Shown piece by piece: positions 27,087 through 36,311 of a stretch of DNA of 64,000 nt. Origin of the DNA: AP-15 sp963772965 (lineage in GTDB: Bacteria; Pseudomonadota; Alphaproteobacteria; ATCC43930; CGMCC-115725); NCBI GenBank assembly GCA_963772965.1, contig CAVYZU010000013.1, positions 310,001 through 374,000 of the forward strand. The letters are read 5' to 3'. The stretch's first letter is position 1, and every line of letters starts with the position of its first letter. Made by a program: the position numbers and the translations under genes. The notes beneath the pieces were generated by a model. That model saw only the letters and a list, made by a program, of their open reading frames with translations, did not search any database and was not told where the DNA came from.

Positions 27087-28040
27087 TCAATTCTCGGCCT
27101 GGGCCCAAGGCCGTTGATCGCGCAGGATGGCGTTGAGGATGGTCAGGAGCTTGCGCATCACCGCGACCAAAGCAAGACGAGCCGGTTTGCCGGCGTCGCG
27201 CAGGCGGCGATAGAACGCCTTGAGCGCCGGGTTGTGGCGGATCGCAACCAGGCAGGCCATGTAGAGCGGCGCCCGGACTTCGACGCGGCCGCCCTGGATC
27301 TTGCGCTTGCCGCGATATCGGCCGCTGTCCCGGTTGATCGGAGCAATCCCGGCCAGGGCGGCGATCTGATGGCGGTCGACCCGACCGAGTTCGGGCAGTT
27401 CGGCGATCAGGGTGCGGGCGACGACATTGCCGATGCCGGGCACGCTGTTGAGCAGATCCTGTTTGGCGCACCACACGGGGCTGGCATCGATCAGCTTGTC
27501 GATCGCCTTGTCGATGCGCGCCCGCTCGGCATCGAGACGCCGGATTACGGCGCGGAAGGAGCTCTGCGCGACGCGATCATGCGCTTTGGCCAGACGCTGC
27601 TTTTCGGCATTGATCATGACCACGAGCTGGCGCCGCCGGGCCATCAATTCAGCCAGCCGGACGGCCAGATCATCCGGCAGTGGCCGGACCGGTGGCCGCA
27701 CCGCTTGGGCGAAGTGGGCAATCACCGCCGCATCGATCGCGTCGGTCTTGGCCAATCGGCCAATGGCCCCGGCAAACTTGCGCACCTGACGCGGATTGAC
27801 GATGGCGACCGGCAGGCCGGCTTCAGCGAGCGCGGCGGCAACCACGCCTTCGTAACCGCCACTCGCCTCGAGCACCACCAGACACGGCGACAGCGGCTTC
27901 AAGCGCGCGACCAATGCGCCCAACCCTTGCGGGTCCGTAGCGCAACCAAACGCCGCGCCATCCGGTCTGACATGCACATCAACCCGCGCCTTCGACACAT
28001 CGATGCCGACAAAGCGCTCGGCCGCGGTTGCGACATCCAT
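27087..28040 (-). CDS. IS110 family transposase (DEDD recombinase)
   Basis: A 317-residue IS110-type enzyme: N-terminal RuvC-like domain with FVGIDVSKARVDVHV, LVVLEASGGYE, and AKTDAIDAAVIAHFA giving the DEDD acidic residues, then the C-terminal Tnp20 domain with LLNSVPGIGNVVARTL and AALAGIAPINRDSG, including the catalytic Ser region. The frame is intact, so the element may be active. IS110 elements leave no terminal inverted repeats, and none was seen. It separates the MFS gene from the aldolase at 28220. Confidence 0.9.
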   Translation of the reverse strand: MDVATAAERFVGIDVSKARVDVHVRPDGAAFGCATDPQGLGALVARLKPLSPCLVVLEASGGYEGVVAAALAEAGLPVAIVNPRQVRKFAGAIGRLAKTDAIDAAVIAHFAQAVRPPVRPLPDDLAVRLAELMARRRQLVVMINAEKQRLAKAHDRVAQSSFRAVIRRLDAERARIDKAIDKLIDASPVWCAKQDLLNSVPGIGNVVARTLIAELPELGRVDRHQIAALAGIAPINRDSGRYRGKRKIQGGRVEVRAPLYMACLVAIRHNPALKAFYRRLRDAGKPARLALVAVMRKLLTILNAILRDQRPWAQAEN

Positions 28041-28205
28041 CACCCAGCCTCCTCGATGCGGGCTCGTGCCCAGACGACTGTTCGGGTTCATGGAATGCCG
28101 GCCGGCGCCACACGCTCCCTTGCGGCCTCGAAGACCTGGAACCATTCGGGCTACCGGCCGGGCTCGGTTGGCCAGCCTAGCTCAATCAACCAAGCAATGC
28201 CGAGA
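28041..28205 (-). ncRNA. Candidate bridge-RNA region of the IS110 element
   Basis: The 5' non-coding segment of the transposase gene, about 165 bases up to the Shine-Dalgarno of the next gene. In IS110-group elements this left-end region encodes the structured bridge (seek) RNA that pairs with target and donor DNA. Location fits; I have not derived a structure or the guide loops, so this is inference from family knowledge. Confidence 0.4.
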
Positions 28206-28219
28206 TAGGAGGAACCCAG

Positions 28220-29005
28220 ATGCCAGCCGTCGTTCGCAACGCCGCCCGTGATCGCCTGGCCGCCGGAGAGCTGGCGCTGGGCGTCGGCATTCGCCAAAGC
28301 CGCACCGTCGACATCGCATCGATTATGAAAGCGTGCGGCTACGATTGGCTGTTTCTCGACCTCGAGCACAATTCGATGGATCTCGACACCGCGGTGCAGA
28401 TTTCGGTCGCGGCACTCGCGGTCGGGATCGCGCCAATCGCACGGGTTCCGGCGGGGCAGCATTGGCTCGCGACCCGCATTCTCGATGGCGGGGGGCTGGG
28501 GATCGTGATGCCGCATGTCGACACCGTCGAGGAGGCGCGCGAGATCGCCGATCGGCTTCGCTATCCGCCGCGCGGCCACCGCTCGATCGCCGGTGGACTG
28601 CCCCATTTCGGCTACGCGCCGATGAGCACTGCCGAGGCGACCGAAGCAATCGACGCCGCAACTCTGGTCGTTGTCATGCTCGAAACCCCGCAGGCAATCG
28701 CGAATGCCGCCGCAATCGCGGCAGTGCCGGGCATCGACTCATTGCTGATCGGCACCAGTGATCTGTCGATCGAATTGGGCATTCCTGGACAGTTCGAGGA
28801 TGAGCGCATCGTCAACGCCTATCGCACTGTCGTTGACGCTTGCCGCGCCCATCATAAGTTCGCCGGCATAGGAGGCGTTTATGATGACGCCTTGCTGCGT
28901 CGGTACATCGGGATGGGGGTGCGCCTGGTGCTCGGCGGCGCTGATCTCGGTTTTATGCAGATGGCGGCAACCGCGCGCGCGACGACGCTACGCGGCTGCC
29001 TGTGA
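28220..29005 (+). CDS. HpcH/HpaI family aldolase (second paralogue)
   Basis: A 261-residue aldolase homologue with GGAGGAA upstream. Motifs: LALGVGIRQSRTVDIA, the LDLEHNSMD loop, PIARVPAG, the GGGLGIVMPHVDTVEEA segment with the metal-site acid, and LLIGTSDLSIELG. It shares the fold but little close sequence with the paralogue at 9840, so substrates probably differ. Likely reaction: retro-aldol cleavage of a 4-hydroxy-2-oxoacid to pyruvate. The IS110 insertion lies directly upstream, so its original promoter or operon context may have been altered. Confidence 0.85.
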   Translation: MPAVVRNAARDRLAAGELALGVGIRQSRTVDIASIMKACGYDWLFLDLEHNSMDLDTAVQISVAALAVGIAPIARVPAGQHWLATRILDGGGLGIVMPHVDTVEEAREIADRLRYPPRGHRSIAGGLPHFGYAPMSTAEATEAIDAATLVVVMLETPQAIANAAAIAAVPGIDSLLIGTSDLSIELGIPGQFEDERIVNAYRTVVDACRAHHKFAGIGGVYDDALLRRYIGMGVRLVLGGADLGFMQMAATARATTLRGCL

Positions 29006-29038
29006 GGACCGGATGGAGAGTTGCGGGAGCAGAGCGCT

Positions 29039-29761
29039 TTAGGCCGGAGCTGGAATCGCGCGTTGGTTGTACATGATCTTGCGCATCTGGTCGCGCTCTT
29101 GCTGGGTCAGGGTTGCGGGATCGACGCGGAGGTTGTTGCCGGTCTCCATGCCGCGCTTGACGGCGGGCCGATTGCCGACTTCCTCGAACCAGCGCTTGAA
29201 ATACTTGAACTCGTTGATGTCCTGCCCTTGGGCATCCCAGTTCACCGTCCAGGGATAGGAGATCATGTCGGCAATCGTGTACTCGTCGCCGCAAAGATAT
29301 CGGCGATCATACAGCCGGTTGTTCATGACCCCGTAGAGGCGGTTGGCCTCATCGGTGAAACGCCGGATAGCGTAGGTCAGATCGCCCGCCTCGGGTCCGG
29401 CGCGGCGGAAATGGCCGCATTCGCCGAGTTTGGGCCCCTGATTAGCCATCTGCCAGATCACCCATTGGGTGACTTCGTACCTGTCCCGCAAATCCTGCGG
29501 AAAGAAGCGCCCTTCCTTCTCGGCGAGATACATCATGATCGCGCCTGATTCGAAGATGCTGATCGGTGCGCCGCCGCCTTTCGGCTCGTGATCGACCAGC
29601 ACCGGCATCCGGTGGTTCGGGTTGATCTTCAAGAACTCGGGCTTGAATTGGTCGCCGCGCCCAATATTACACGGGATCAGATTGTATTTAAGCCCCAATT
29701 CCTCGAGCAGGATGGTCACCTTCTTACCGTTCGGCGTCGGCCAAAAATGCAAGTCGAGCAT
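29039..29761 (-). CDS. Glutathione S-transferase (Nu-class/YfcG-like)
   Basis: A 240-residue GST. The N-terminal thioredoxin fold has WPTPNGKKVTILLEELG with the catalytic Asn/Thr region, NHRMPVLVDH (cis-Pro) and SIFESGAIMMYLAEKEGRF for glutathione binding. The C-terminal helical domain has DEYTIADMISYPW with the conserved N-capping box. Nu-class enzymes act as disulfide-bond reductases on small glutathione disulfides. A C-terminal extension ends RKIMYNQRAIPAPA. Confidence 0.87.
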   Translation of the reverse strand: MLDLHFWPTPNGKKVTILLEELGLKYNLIPCNIGRGDQFKPEFLKINPNHRMPVLVDHEPKGGGAPISIFESGAIMMYLAEKEGRFFPQDLRDRYEVTQWVIWQMANQGPKLGECGHFRRAGPEAGDLTYAIRRFTDEANRLYGVMNNRLYDRRYLCGDEYTIADMISYPWTVNWDAQGQDINEFKYFKRWFEEVGNRPAVKRGMETGNNLRVDPATLTQQERDQMRKIMYNQRAIPAPA

Positions 29762-30343
29762 TGCCGCATCCTTTCTGGTCGGTCGTCATGAAAGAACAAC
29801 GAGACCGGGCTTAGCCATGCCCGGAGCGGCCGGAACATAGCGGCTGACGCGAACCGTGTCATGGTCGGGAACGGGTCTGCGTATTTCGCCTGGTTGCGCC
29901 TCGTTGCCCTGCTGCCGTCGGGGCGCCGGAAATCGGCGCGCTGGGCCAGCGGGCCGGACGGCTGGCTACCCGCGGGATGGATACTTTGGAGAGTGAGCGT
30001 ACGTCTTGGATGCAGGCGATCAGCGAATGCCGATCGGCCTTTCGAAAAAGCTCAATTTTCCTTAGCCGGCCTAAAATTCAATGAAGGATAATCCCGCCCA
30101 TCGACTGGTCACCCTGACCGGTTCCGGCGACATCGACAAGACGCGACTCTCGTTTGCCGCGGCGCGTTGGCTGCTGCAGCTACATCGCATCGTGACGATG
30201 TGTCGGCCGAGCCAGTCGGCTTTGGGGAACACGGATCGCGGCGCCTGACAGGCCCCGCTGACCAACCCTCCCGGTTTAAGGGAGCGCTAACCGTCCGCGC
30301 CGGGCTGGCGCCGGCAAACAAGCCGCCGTATTATCGCGGCCAC
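29762..30343. other. Intergenic region upstream of the tRNA
   Basis: 582 bases without a supported gene. Short frames on both strands lack family signal. The tRNA promoter should lie close to 30310. Confidence 0.4.
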
Positions 30344-30420
30344 GTCCCCGTAGCTCAGCCGGATAGAGCAACAGTTTCCTAAACTGTGGGTCGCGTGTTC
30401 GAGTCACGCCGGGGACGCCA
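30344..30420 (+). tRNA. tRNA-Arg (anticodon CCT)
   Basis: A complete cloverleaf: acceptor GTCCCCG/CGGGGAC, D-arm with AGCTCAGCCGGATAGAGC, anticodon stem ACAGT/ACTGT around loop TTCCTAA (anticodon CCT, reading AGG), T-arm with GTTCGAGTC, discriminator G and an encoded CCA. The flank on the 3' side holds gene remnants, consistent with use as an integration site, though no integrase or duplicated tRNA end was seen. Confidence 0.95.
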
Positions 30421-30759
30421 CATTAGCGATAATTTACTGAACAACTCAATTAGCAGAAACTCGAAATGCATGGCCCTGGGTAACGTCTGGGGTAACAGAA
30501 CAGAGATCTTTTCGGAGCCCAGGTGGCGAGCCGGGGTGAACGGAGTTGTCGAGCAGATTGACACGCGAGATTATCCCGCCCGCGAGATCTGCCTTCGATC
30601 AGGCTTGAAATATCGTTCTTGACGTTGCCGGCGGCGCACTCACAGGCCAGAAAATCATCTCGTTCGACCGGGTAGAGCGGAACCGTCGCCTTGAGCGGCC
30701 CTACTTGCAACGGCTCCTCGCCAAGCCAGGCCGCCGAGTTTTCGAGACCGATTGCGCCG

Positions 30760-30910
30760 TCCGTGCATGCGATAGCCGTCGAATTTGAGCTCATGCACCC
30801 ACTCATCGCCGCTCGGCGACTCCATGACCGGCGGTGTGAGCTGGGGCGGGACCCACCAGACATCGATAACGCGGGAGAGGCCAGTGCAGTGTTCCGAGCC
30901 TTCAAGAGGT
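30760..30910 (-). pseudogene. ATP-dependent DNA ligase (LigD-type) remnant
   Basis: A ~50-codon fragment reads WVPPQLTPPVMESPSGDE and then WVHELKFDGYRMH, which carries the KxDG adenylation motif (K of ELKFDG) of bacterial NHEJ ligases. The frame is lost after this point and no upstream start is present. It is a decayed piece only. It lies 340 bases past tRNA-Arg. Confidence 0.6.
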
Positions 30911-31158
30911 CGCCGGCGCAGGAAGGCAGCCCACCATTCAAAGCCCCGCTGTAAGTCGTCATCCAGGCGATGCGGCCCCTTTAATGCTGGCCTTCGCCAG
31001 GGGTCCTTAGTTACTGTCGGTTCCGAGAGACTTGTCGCCGCGATTGAGTGCAGCCCAGGGGCGTCTGATCGGGCTCCGCAGCGCAGTCGGCATTGTGGAG
31101 GTCACAGGGCGGTTGGCATTCCACTTCGAATGGGCCCAGATCGAGAGGAGGCGTCCCG

Positions 31159-31635
31159 ATGTCGAAAGTCAGCACCTGCCTCTGGTTTGGGAAAGATGCG
31201 GAGTTGGCCGTCCCCTTCTATGTCTCGCTAATTCCCGGCTCCAGCCTAATCCACATCCAGCGCTCACCAGGGATTTGGCCCGGTGGCGAAGCGGGCGACG
31301 TGATCATGGTGACCTTCACCCTCGGCGGTCAGCGCTTCCAAGCGTTGAACGGCGGCGCGCCTGCGAGTTACGGGACGGCCGCCTCAATCTCAATAGAGTG
31401 CGCCGACCAAGCGGAGGTAGATCGGCTGTGGACAGCGCTTACCGCCGATGGAGGCTCGGAAATCATGTGCGGCTGGCTGCGCGACAAGTGGGGCGTGCCA
31501 TGGCAAATCGTGCCCGAGATTCTGCCGCGTCTGCTGGCCGACCCTGACCCAAACGTGTCGGCACGCGTCTTTGCCGCCATGACCAAGATGGTTAAGCTGG
31601 ACATTGCCACCCTAGAGCGTGCGGCCGCCGGCTGA
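31159..31635 (+). CDS. VOC family protein (PhnB / 3-demethylubiquinone methyltransferase-like)
   Basis: A 158-residue protein with GAGGAGG ahead of the ATG. It starts SKVSTCLWFGKDAELAVPFY, has TFTLGGQRFQALNGG and SISIECADQAEVDRLW, and ends with GWLRDKWGVPWQIVP, the standard layout of the 3-dmu-9_3-mt (PF06983) group of the vicinal-oxygen-chelate fold. Despite the historical name, members are not proven methyltransferases. It is intact within a stretch of remnants. Confidence 0.85.
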   Translation: MSKVSTCLWFGKDAELAVPFYVSLIPGSSLIHIQRSPGIWPGGEAGDVIMVTFTLGGQRFQALNGGAPASYGTAASISIECADQAEVDRLWTALTADGGSEIMCGWLRDKWGVPWQIVPEILPRLLADPDPNVSARVFAAMTKMVKLDIATLERAAAG

Positions 31636-31891
31636 GGCAAGCGCATCTGCGTTTGAGGGCTGGGGAAGACGGCAACGCACAGTCGGTGCTCGGCGGCCCA
31701 ACTCGAGAAAAACGAACCATCGGAATTGCCCTCGTGTTTGAGAGACGGGGGCGGTTAGACCATGTGCGAATGGGAATCTATCGATCGCCAAGGGCTATGT
31801 CGGTCGGGTACTATCTGCGACGACGATCGCCTGTGCGTCGAATTGGGCGCCTCGCTCGACTGCGCCTACCGAGCCGATTTCGCCAGCGGCC

Positions 31892-32560
31892 TTGACCCGC
31901 GGCCGGCAGTTCGCCGCTCAGCACGCGGAATGCGTTTTCATCAATGGCCCCTTGAATAAAATTATCGGCAATATCGTGAGCGATATTCGCCGTCGCGCTG
32001 CCGCTTGTGGCCGTCACCCGGCACAGATCCTAATCTTCACGATGATGACCATTATCACCGCGGAGATGCGCGAGGCTGCCGAGGAAAAGCTGCGGGACTA
32101 TATGCGCTATGTTAGCGAGGACGGCGCGCTTGCTTTGATGTCTGGGTGGACCGGGCTCGATTTCTCCACATCGCCCCCAGACGAACCGGTCCGGTTTGAA
32201 CAGCGCAGCGCAATGACCTCGGTACTCGAAGCCTTCACCTTTGCCGACCCGGAGCGCCGCTGGACGGCACGAGAGATCGCGTAGCACGCCGCGATTGCCC
32301 GGCCCGGCCCGGTGATTGTGGGATCGTTTATCGAAATTGCCGAGGAATTGCAGGAATGGATGGCGGGGACCGACATCGACGGCTTCAACCTCGCATACGC
32401 GGTAACACCGGAAACTTTTGCCGACATCGCGAATTAGGTCGTGCCCGAACTGCAGCGGCGCTGCTATAAACTCGACTACGCGCCAGGCACCTTACGGGAG
32501 AAACTCTTCGGTTCGGGTCAGGCCCGTTTGCCAGCAAACCATCCCGTCGCCCCAGTCAGC
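31892..32560 (+). pseudogene. NtaA/SnaA/DszA-type FMN monooxygenase, truncated with two in-frame TAG codons
   Basis: The C-terminal ~220 codons of a DszA/SnaA-family monooxygenase in one frame: GRQFAAQHAECVF, AEEKLRDYMRYV, ALMSGWTGLDFSTSP, SVLEAFTFADPERRWTAREI, then TAG at 32282, PVIVGSFIEIAEELQEWM, TDIDGFNLAYAVTPETFADI, TAG near 32434, and VVPELQRRCYKLDYAPGTLR. The N-terminal half with the flavin site is missing. Both stops fall in positions where relatives have ordinary residues. The gene is a remnant; sulfur or nitrogen heterocycle oxidation would be the family role. Confidence 0.75.
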
Positions 32561-32695
32561 CCCGCCCAGCCCGCCCCGCCGCGAGATGAGCCGGGCGCTG
32601 CGATCTGATGCGCGCCCCGTGCGATACCGGCAGGCGCTGCGGCCCAGCCCTGGAACTTGTCCGTATTTCGACCTGCGGCGGGATTCTGCCGGCCG

Positions 32696-33487
32696 CTAAT
32701 CGCGCACGATCGGGCAGCTCTCATCGCGCGCCCAGTCCGCGAAGCTGAGGTAATACACCCGGACGTCGTCATACCCGGCGCGGACCGCAGCGGCCGCGGC
32801 CAAGGCTGCTCTCCCACCCCCTTCACAATGGGTCACGATATGATCACCGGGGCCAAAGCCCACGCGTTCCATCATGGCTCGCAGCACCGGTGCCGGCCGA
32901 ACAACCCCATTCTCTAAGAGATCAGTATGCGACAGATGCCGAGCACCCGGGAGATGCCCGCCGCGCGTCCGATTGCGCATATCCTCACCGGTGAACTCCG
33001 CGCGCGTTCGGCTGTCAAACACGTGAGCTTCCCCGTCAAGTTGACGTTTGAGGGTCTCCCGATCGACCAAACCGACGGAGCCCGCACCAGGCGCCGCCCG
33101 GAAACTGCTGGTCGAAGGTCTGGCGGCGGTCGGCAGTCCGGTCGCCGCCGAAAGTGCTCTCCAGCCACCGTTCAAGATGACGGCTTTCGCGCCAAAATAT
33201 TGCACCATAAACCAGACCCGCGCGGCATTGGTCACGCGCCCGTCATCATAGACGACGGCAGTAGCCGAAGGATCGATGCCAAGCGATGCGAGAGCCTGAT
33301 CCCAGTAAGCGGTGTTGGCAAACCCGATATCGGCCGCCTTCGCCGCTTTATCCCAGTCCTCGATCGGCACATGCACAGCCCCGGAAATATGCCCAGCGTC
33401 AAACGAATCCTTATCGCGCGCATCCATATACCGTACGGGACCGAGCGGGGTCAGTGCGGCAACATCGACAAATGGGTCATTCGGCAT
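32696..33487 (-). CDS. Sulfurtransferase (3-mercaptopyruvate/thiosulfate type)
   Basis: A 263-residue two-domain rhodanese. The N-terminal inactive domain has VRYMDARDKDSFDAGHISGA and the C-terminal domain has HVFDSRTRAEFTGEDM and the active-site loop HCEGGGRAA with C221. The loop CEGGGR is a variant of CG[S/T]GVT/CRxG types, so donor preference is uncertain. The enzyme transfers sulfane sulfur to a thiophilic acceptor in the cytosol. GGGAGA lies upstream of the ATG at 33487. Confidence 0.87.
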   Translation of the reverse strand: MPNDPFVDVAALTPLGPVRYMDARDKDSFDAGHISGAVHVPIEDWDKAAKAADIGFANTAYWDQALASLGIDPSATAVVYDDGRVTNAARVWFMVQYFGAKAVILNGGWRALSAATGLPTAARPSTSSFRAAPGAGSVGLVDRETLKRQLDGEAHVFDSRTRAEFTGEDMRNRTRGGHLPGARHLSHTDLLENGVVRPAPVLRAMMERVGFGPGDHIVTHCEGGGRAALAAAAAVRAGYDDVRVYYLSFADWARDESCPIVRD

Positions 33488-33689
33488 TGGGGCTCTCCCT
33501 TTCAAAGGGCCATCGACTGACCTTGGTCGTGCTTGCGGTTGATGCGCGCGCCACGGTCTAGAAGAACCAGAAGATAAAGGCGTCGATTTTTACTCCGAGC
33601 AATCGTAGATAAAAAGGCAGGATTATTAAGGGTTCGCCGGAAGGGCTGCTAAGGCAGCTCCACTGCCCCATCTTATTTCTTCAGGACCG

Positions 33690-36035
33690 ATGAAGCCGAT
33701 CAGCCTACGCATCGCCGAGGAACTCGATGTCCGCGAGCATCAGGTCGCTGCCGCTATCGCGTTGCTCGACGGCGGAGCAACCGTTCCGTTTGTTGCTCGC
33801 TATCGCAAGGAAGCCACCGGCGCTCTCGATGACGCCCAGCTCCGTACGCTCGAGGAGCGGCTGAGCTATCTACGCGAGCTCGAAGAACGTCGCGTCGCGA
33901 TCCTCGACAGCATCCGCAGCCAAGGAAAACTCGATGCCGCGCTCAAGCAGGCGATCGATATGGCCGACAGCAAGGCGCGGCTCGAGGATCTCTATCTGCC
34001 GTATCGGCCGAAACGGCGGACCAAGGCTCAAATCGCGCGCGAAGCGGGCCTCGAACCGCTCGCTGAGGCGCTTCTCGCGAGCCCCGCCCAAATCCCAGAG
34101 GAGATGGCGTGCCGATATATTGACGAGAGTAAGGGAATCGTTAATTCGACGGCCGCACTCGACGGCGCCCGCGCGATCCTGGTCGAGCGTTTCGCCGAAG
34201 ATGCCACACTGATCGGGGCGCTGCGCGAGGAAGTTTGGTCGCGGGGCCGCCTTGCTTCGCGGGTTCGTCCCGGCAAAGCAGACGCCGGCGCCAAATTTGC
34301 CGACTATTTCGAGTTCAGCGAGCCGCTTGCGAAATTGCCGTCGCACCGCACTCTCGCGCTGTTCCGCGGCGAGAAGGAGGGGGTGCTTACCCTCGAGCTG
34401 GTGCCCGACCCCGCTGCGACGGATCGCGGCGAGCCGGACGGTTTTGAGCGGCAGATCGCGAACCGGTTCAAGATCGCAGACCGTGGTCGGCCCGGCGACC
34501 GCTGGCTCATCGACACAGTGCGCATGGCCTGGCGGACACGGATCCTGGCTCACATCGAAAGCGATCTGCGTCTTCGGCTTTGGCAGGCCGCGGAAGACAC
34601 CGCGGTGCGCGTATTTGCCCGGAACCTGCGCGACCTGCTGCTGGCGGCCCCCGCGGGCGCACGTCCGACGATGGGGCTTGATCCGGGATATCGGACTGGG
34701 GTCAAAGTCGCCGTCGTCGCCGGGACCGGGCAAGTCGCGGCAACCGCGACGATCTACCCGCATGAGCCACAGCGCCGCTGGGACGAGGCGATTACCGTGT
34801 TGGCGCGGCTTGCCGGTGAGCATCGGGTGGAACTGATCTCGATCGGCAACGGCACCGCCTCGCGTGAAACCGACCGGCTGGCTGCGGAGCTCATTCGGCT
34901 TCACCCCGAACTCGGGTTGACTAAGGTTGTGGTTTCGGAGGCCGGCGCCTCGGTCTATTCCGCCTCGGCTTTTGCCTCGCAGGAATTGCCGGGGCTCGAC
35001 GTGTCGTTGCGTGGTGCCGTGTCGATCGCGCGGCGGCTTCAAGACCCGCTCGGCGAACTCGTCAAGATCGAGCCGCAATCGATCGGCGTGGGCCAGTATC
35101 AGCACGATCTCAGCGACGGCAAGCTTGCTCGCTCCCTCAATGCGGTGGTCGAGGATTGCGTCAACGCCGTGGGGGTGGAAGTCAACACCGCGTCCACGCC
35201 GCTGCTGTCGCGTGTCTCCGGCATCGGTGAAGGACTGGCACGCAATATTGTCGATCATCGTGAAGCGCACGGTCCTTTTCGTACCCGCACCGGTCTCAAA
35301 AAGGTGCCGCGGCTCGGGCCCAAGGCTTTCGAGCTTTCAGCAGGGTTCCTGCGCGTCTCGAGCGGAGACGATCCGCTTGACGCGTCTGGAGTACACCCGG
35401 AAGCCTATCCTGTGGTGCGGCGCATTCTCGCGGCGACTAAGTGCGAGCTGAAAACGCTGATCGGCGCCACATCGATACTCCGTCAACTCGAACCGGAAGC
35501 GTTCACCGATGCCGTGTTCGGCGTCCCGACCATAACCGACATCTTGCGTGAACTCGAAAAGCCCGGTCGCGATCCACGTCCGGCCTTCAAGACGGCAAGG
35601 TTCCAGGAGGGCGTGGAAAAGATCGAGGATCTGAAGCCCGGGATGATTCTCGAAGGTGTCGTGACCAATGTTGCCGCGTTCGGCGCGTTTGTCGATGTCG
35701 GGGTCCACCAGGTTGGGCTGGTGCACATCTCCGCGATGGCCAACGCCTACGTAAAGGACCCTCGCACGATCGCCAAACCCGGCGATGTCGTCCGTGTCAA
35801 GGTATTGGAGGTCGACCCCAAACGCCGGCGGATCTCGCTGACGATGCGGCTCGATGATCCTGTGGCATCGAGATCGGCAGCAGCACGCGCCGACACCCCA
35901 GCGGGACCACAGAAAACTCCCCGAACCGCCAAAACCGGAGCCGGGCGAAGCAACTCCATCCCAACAAGCGGCGACGCGATGGCCGAAGCATTTCGTCGAG
36001 CGAGGCTAACCGGCAAGATCCCAGGGCGCGACTAG
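33690..36035 (+). CDS. tex: Tex family RNA-binding transcription accessory protein
   Basis: A 781-residue Tex protein of full length. Order of domains: helical N-terminus with ALLDGGATVPFVARYRKEATG, a YqgF/RuvC-like fold starting MGLDPGYRTGVKVAVV (~residue 330), helix-hairpin-helix motifs with FRTRTGLKKVPRLGPKAFE (~residue 530), and an S1 domain from LKPGMILEGVVTNVAAFGAF (~residue 650). The protein binds nucleic acid, and in other bacteria affects transcription and toxin or virulence gene expression. The long antisense frame across it is a coding shadow. Confidence 0.93.
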   Translation: MKPISLRIAEELDVREHQVAAAIALLDGGATVPFVARYRKEATGALDDAQLRTLEERLSYLRELEERRVAILDSIRSQGKLDAALKQAIDMADSKARLEDLYLPYRPKRRTKAQIAREAGLEPLAEALLASPAQIPEEMACRYIDESKGIVNSTAALDGARAILVERFAEDATLIGALREEVWSRGRLASRVRPGKADAGAKFADYFEFSEPLAKLPSHRTLALFRGEKEGVLTLELVPDPAATDRGEPDGFERQIANRFKIADRGRPGDRWLIDTVRMAWRTRILAHIESDLRLRLWQAAEDTAVRVFARNLRDLLLAAPAGARPTMGLDPGYRTGVKVAVVAGTGQVAATATIYPHEPQRRWDEAITVLARLAGEHRVELISIGNGTASRETDRLAAELIRLHPELGLTKVVVSEAGASVYSASAFASQELPGLDVSLRGAVSIARRLQDPLGELVKIEPQSIGVGQYQHDLSDGKLARSLNAVVEDCVNAVGVEVNTASTPLLSRVSGIGEGLARNIVDHREAHGPFRTRTGLKKVPRLGPKAFELSAGFLRVSSGDDPLDASGVHPEAYPVVRRILAATKCELKTLIGATSILRQLEPEAFTDAVFGVPTITDILRELEKPGRDPRPAFKTARFQEGVEKIEDLKPGMILEGVVTNVAAFGAFVDVGVHQVGLVHISAMANAYVKDPRTIAKPGDVVRVKVLEVDPKRRRISLTMRLDDPVASRSAAARADTPAGPQKTPRTAKTGAGRSNSIPTSGDAMAEAFRRARLTGKIPGRD

Positions 36036-36079
36036 GGGAGCCGGCAATGTCGACGCCACTGCGAAGCGCCTCACCTAGC

Positions 36080-36304
36080 TCATGCCTCCGTCGGAGGGAC
36101 GGGCTCGTGGTCACCCGTCGATGACGTATTTGCCCTCTCTGCGGGATCACCTGTACCAGGGCTTCGCGCCTGGTCTCCGCCGTCCGGTGGAACTTGTATC
36201 GCCCAAGCATAATTCGGCTTCAGCATCTGGAAGAGCGCCGCCGCAGTCACACCGCCGACGGCAAACCGTTGTGCACCATCCAAAAACTGCCGGCGGCTGA
36301 TCAT
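36080..36304 (-). pseudogene. Dienelactone hydrolase-like protein, Tat signal remnant
   Basis: The first ~45 codons read ISRRQFLDGAQRFAVGGVTA then LKPNYAWA and QVPPD, matching the Tat leader (SRRxFL) of exported dienelactone hydrolase family proteins. After that the sequence turns into unrelated low-complexity residues and stops, so the alpha/beta hydrolase domain is gone. It abuts another remnant on the opposite strand, marking a rearrangement point. Confidence 0.6.
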
Positions 36305-36311
36305 GCCATGC

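Noticed and set aside
26599..27474. A 291-codon minus-strand frame spanning the MFS end, the gap and the IS110 transposase
   Set aside because: It overlaps two well-supported genes and reads mostly Pro/Arg/Ser low complexity, though one stretch (GDLVIHVIGAKCTGWW) looks protein-like.
33870..35270. A 466-codon open frame antisense to tex
   Set aside because: It lies fully inside tex on the other strand, has no family signal, and long antisense frames are expected in GC-rich coding DNA.
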